Positions 63,721-64,000 of a stretch of 64,000 nt of DNA are shown here, one piece after another (position 1 is the stretch's first letter; every line of letters starts with the position of its first letter). Origin of the DNA: Massilia phyllostachyos (lineage in GTDB: Bacteria; Pseudomonadota; Gammaproteobacteria; Burkholderiales; Burkholderiaceae_D); contig NZ_JAJNOC010000004.1 in the NCBI RefSeq assembly GCF_021044825.1, positions 372,001 to 436,000 of the forward strand, written 5' to 3'. Under the pieces are notes generated by a model that had not been told where the DNA came from, ran no database searches, and was given only the letters and a program-made list of their open reading frames with translations. Made by a program: the position numbers and the translations under genes.

Positions 63721-63783
63721 ATGCGGTCCATGAATTTTCCGAAAGCACATCACTTTGACTTGACCTGGTGGCGCCGCTCCTAG
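63721..63783 (+). CDS. trpS leader peptide with tandem Trp codons
   Basis: A 20-residue frame ending LTWWRRS followed by TAG contains two adjacent Trp codons (63766-63771). An ATG at 63730 is an alternative start. No strong ribosome site is visible; TTGACA at 63694-63699 may be a -35 box, giving a start of transcription near the ATG, so the peptide may be leaderless. It is followed by a textbook attenuator before trpS. Confidence 0.7.
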   Translation: MRSMNFPKAHHFDLTWWRRS

Positions 63784-63845
63784 CACGCGGCCACAGGAAT
63801 GATCTGCATTTCGACTGACGCCGCCTCGATCCAGGTGGCGTTTTC
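63773..63845 (+). promoter_or_regulatory. trpS transcription attenuator
   Basis: Segments are mutually exclusive. Region 1 GCCGC (63773-63777), just after the Trp codons, pairs with region 2 GCGGC (63787-63791). Region 2 also pairs with region 3 GCCGC (63820-63824). Region 3 lies in the arm of terminator 3:4 (ACGCCGCCT 63818-63826 with AGGTGGCGT 63833-63841) followed by TTTC. A ribosome stalled on Trp codons would cover region 1, freeing 2:3 and allowing read-through into trpS; translation to the stop would cover region 2 and favour the terminator. Confidence 0.7.
63818..63845 (+). terminator. intrinsic terminator of the trpS leader
   Basis: ACGCCGCCT and AGGTGGCGT (one G-T wobble) flank CGATCC and are followed by TTTC. 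It lies 47 nt before the trpS start, inside its leader, so it serves regulation and not the end of a gene. Confidence 0.7.
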
Positions 63846-63876
63846 ACATCTAGCGCGGCAGGATCGGGGTAACTAA

Positions 63877-64000
<124 letters not shown>

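Overview
The window looks like a chromosomal segment of a high-GC betaproteobacterium, most likely Oxalobacteraceae (Massilia/Telluria-like). This rests on the very GC-rich third codon positions, the family content (GlnS, TrpS, PyrF, ExoI, LemA/TPM, PadR-DUF2812, CaiB/BaiF CoA transferase, TonB receptor) and the GC-rich intergenic hairpins. It is an inference from gene content; no rRNA or other marker is present. Genes are dense on both strands. No tRNA, rRNA, CRISPR array or complete transposon was seen.

Layout: (1) 1-6.1 kb: the end of an M20 dipeptidase, then a tightly coupled galactoside operon, galT - M24-like pseudopeptidase - galK - GH2 beta-galactosidase, closed by a terminator. (2) 6.1-9.1 kb: Ser/Gly-rich lipoprotein, VanZ-like protein, zinc-ribbon protein, a 578-nt non-coding stretch with a candidate small RNA, and an SDR dehydrogenase. 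(3) 9.2-15.3 kb: lemA-TPM-TPM operon, pyrF, a mini membrane protein, sbcB and two hypotheticals. (4) 15.3-20.6 kb: signalling genes, namely a periplasmic binding protein translationally adjacent to a hybrid histidine kinase, a cNMP/GGDEF cyclase and a BtuF-like protein. (5) 20.6-25.3 kb: HPF-like factor, MFS exporter, ferredoxin-reductase fusion, epimerase and small proteins. (6) 25.3-28.4 kb: a GRDP-like protein ending in nine FCSSP repeats, and an orphan CHASE-type kinase. (7) 28.6-34.6 kb: glnS, a J-domain operon with three unrecognised acidic partners, an MFS transporter and a MITE-like inverted-repeat element. (8) 34.6-43.4 kb: DUF2812-PadR, TonB receptor, LysR/SDR pair, GAF-EAL phosphodiesterase and amidohydrolase. 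(9) 43.4-51.3 kb: a divergent polyamine-like locus, with DUF350, SPFH-SHOCT, DUF4178, a Gly-rich mini-protein, AdoMet decarboxylase and CoA transferase on one side, and a membrane aminopropyltransferase plus a Tat-exported FAD oxidase on the other. (10) 51.3-64 kb: tandem methyltransferase fusion, isochorismatase-family hydrolase, YtcJ-like amidohydrolase, DUF1275, TMEM175-like channel, TerC, MscS, Kef antiporter, a GH1-RmlD fusion, and the start of trpS behind a leader peptide with tandem Trp codons and a complete attenuator.

The most rewarding places are the FCSSP-repeat protein, the AdoMetDC/DUF4178/SPFH/DUF350/aminopropyltransferase/oxidase locus, the trpS attenuator, the ligand-depleted M24 protein inside the gal operon, and the J-domain operon. 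Functions are assigned by reading translated sequences against remembered family motifs; nothing was searched or folded by computer.
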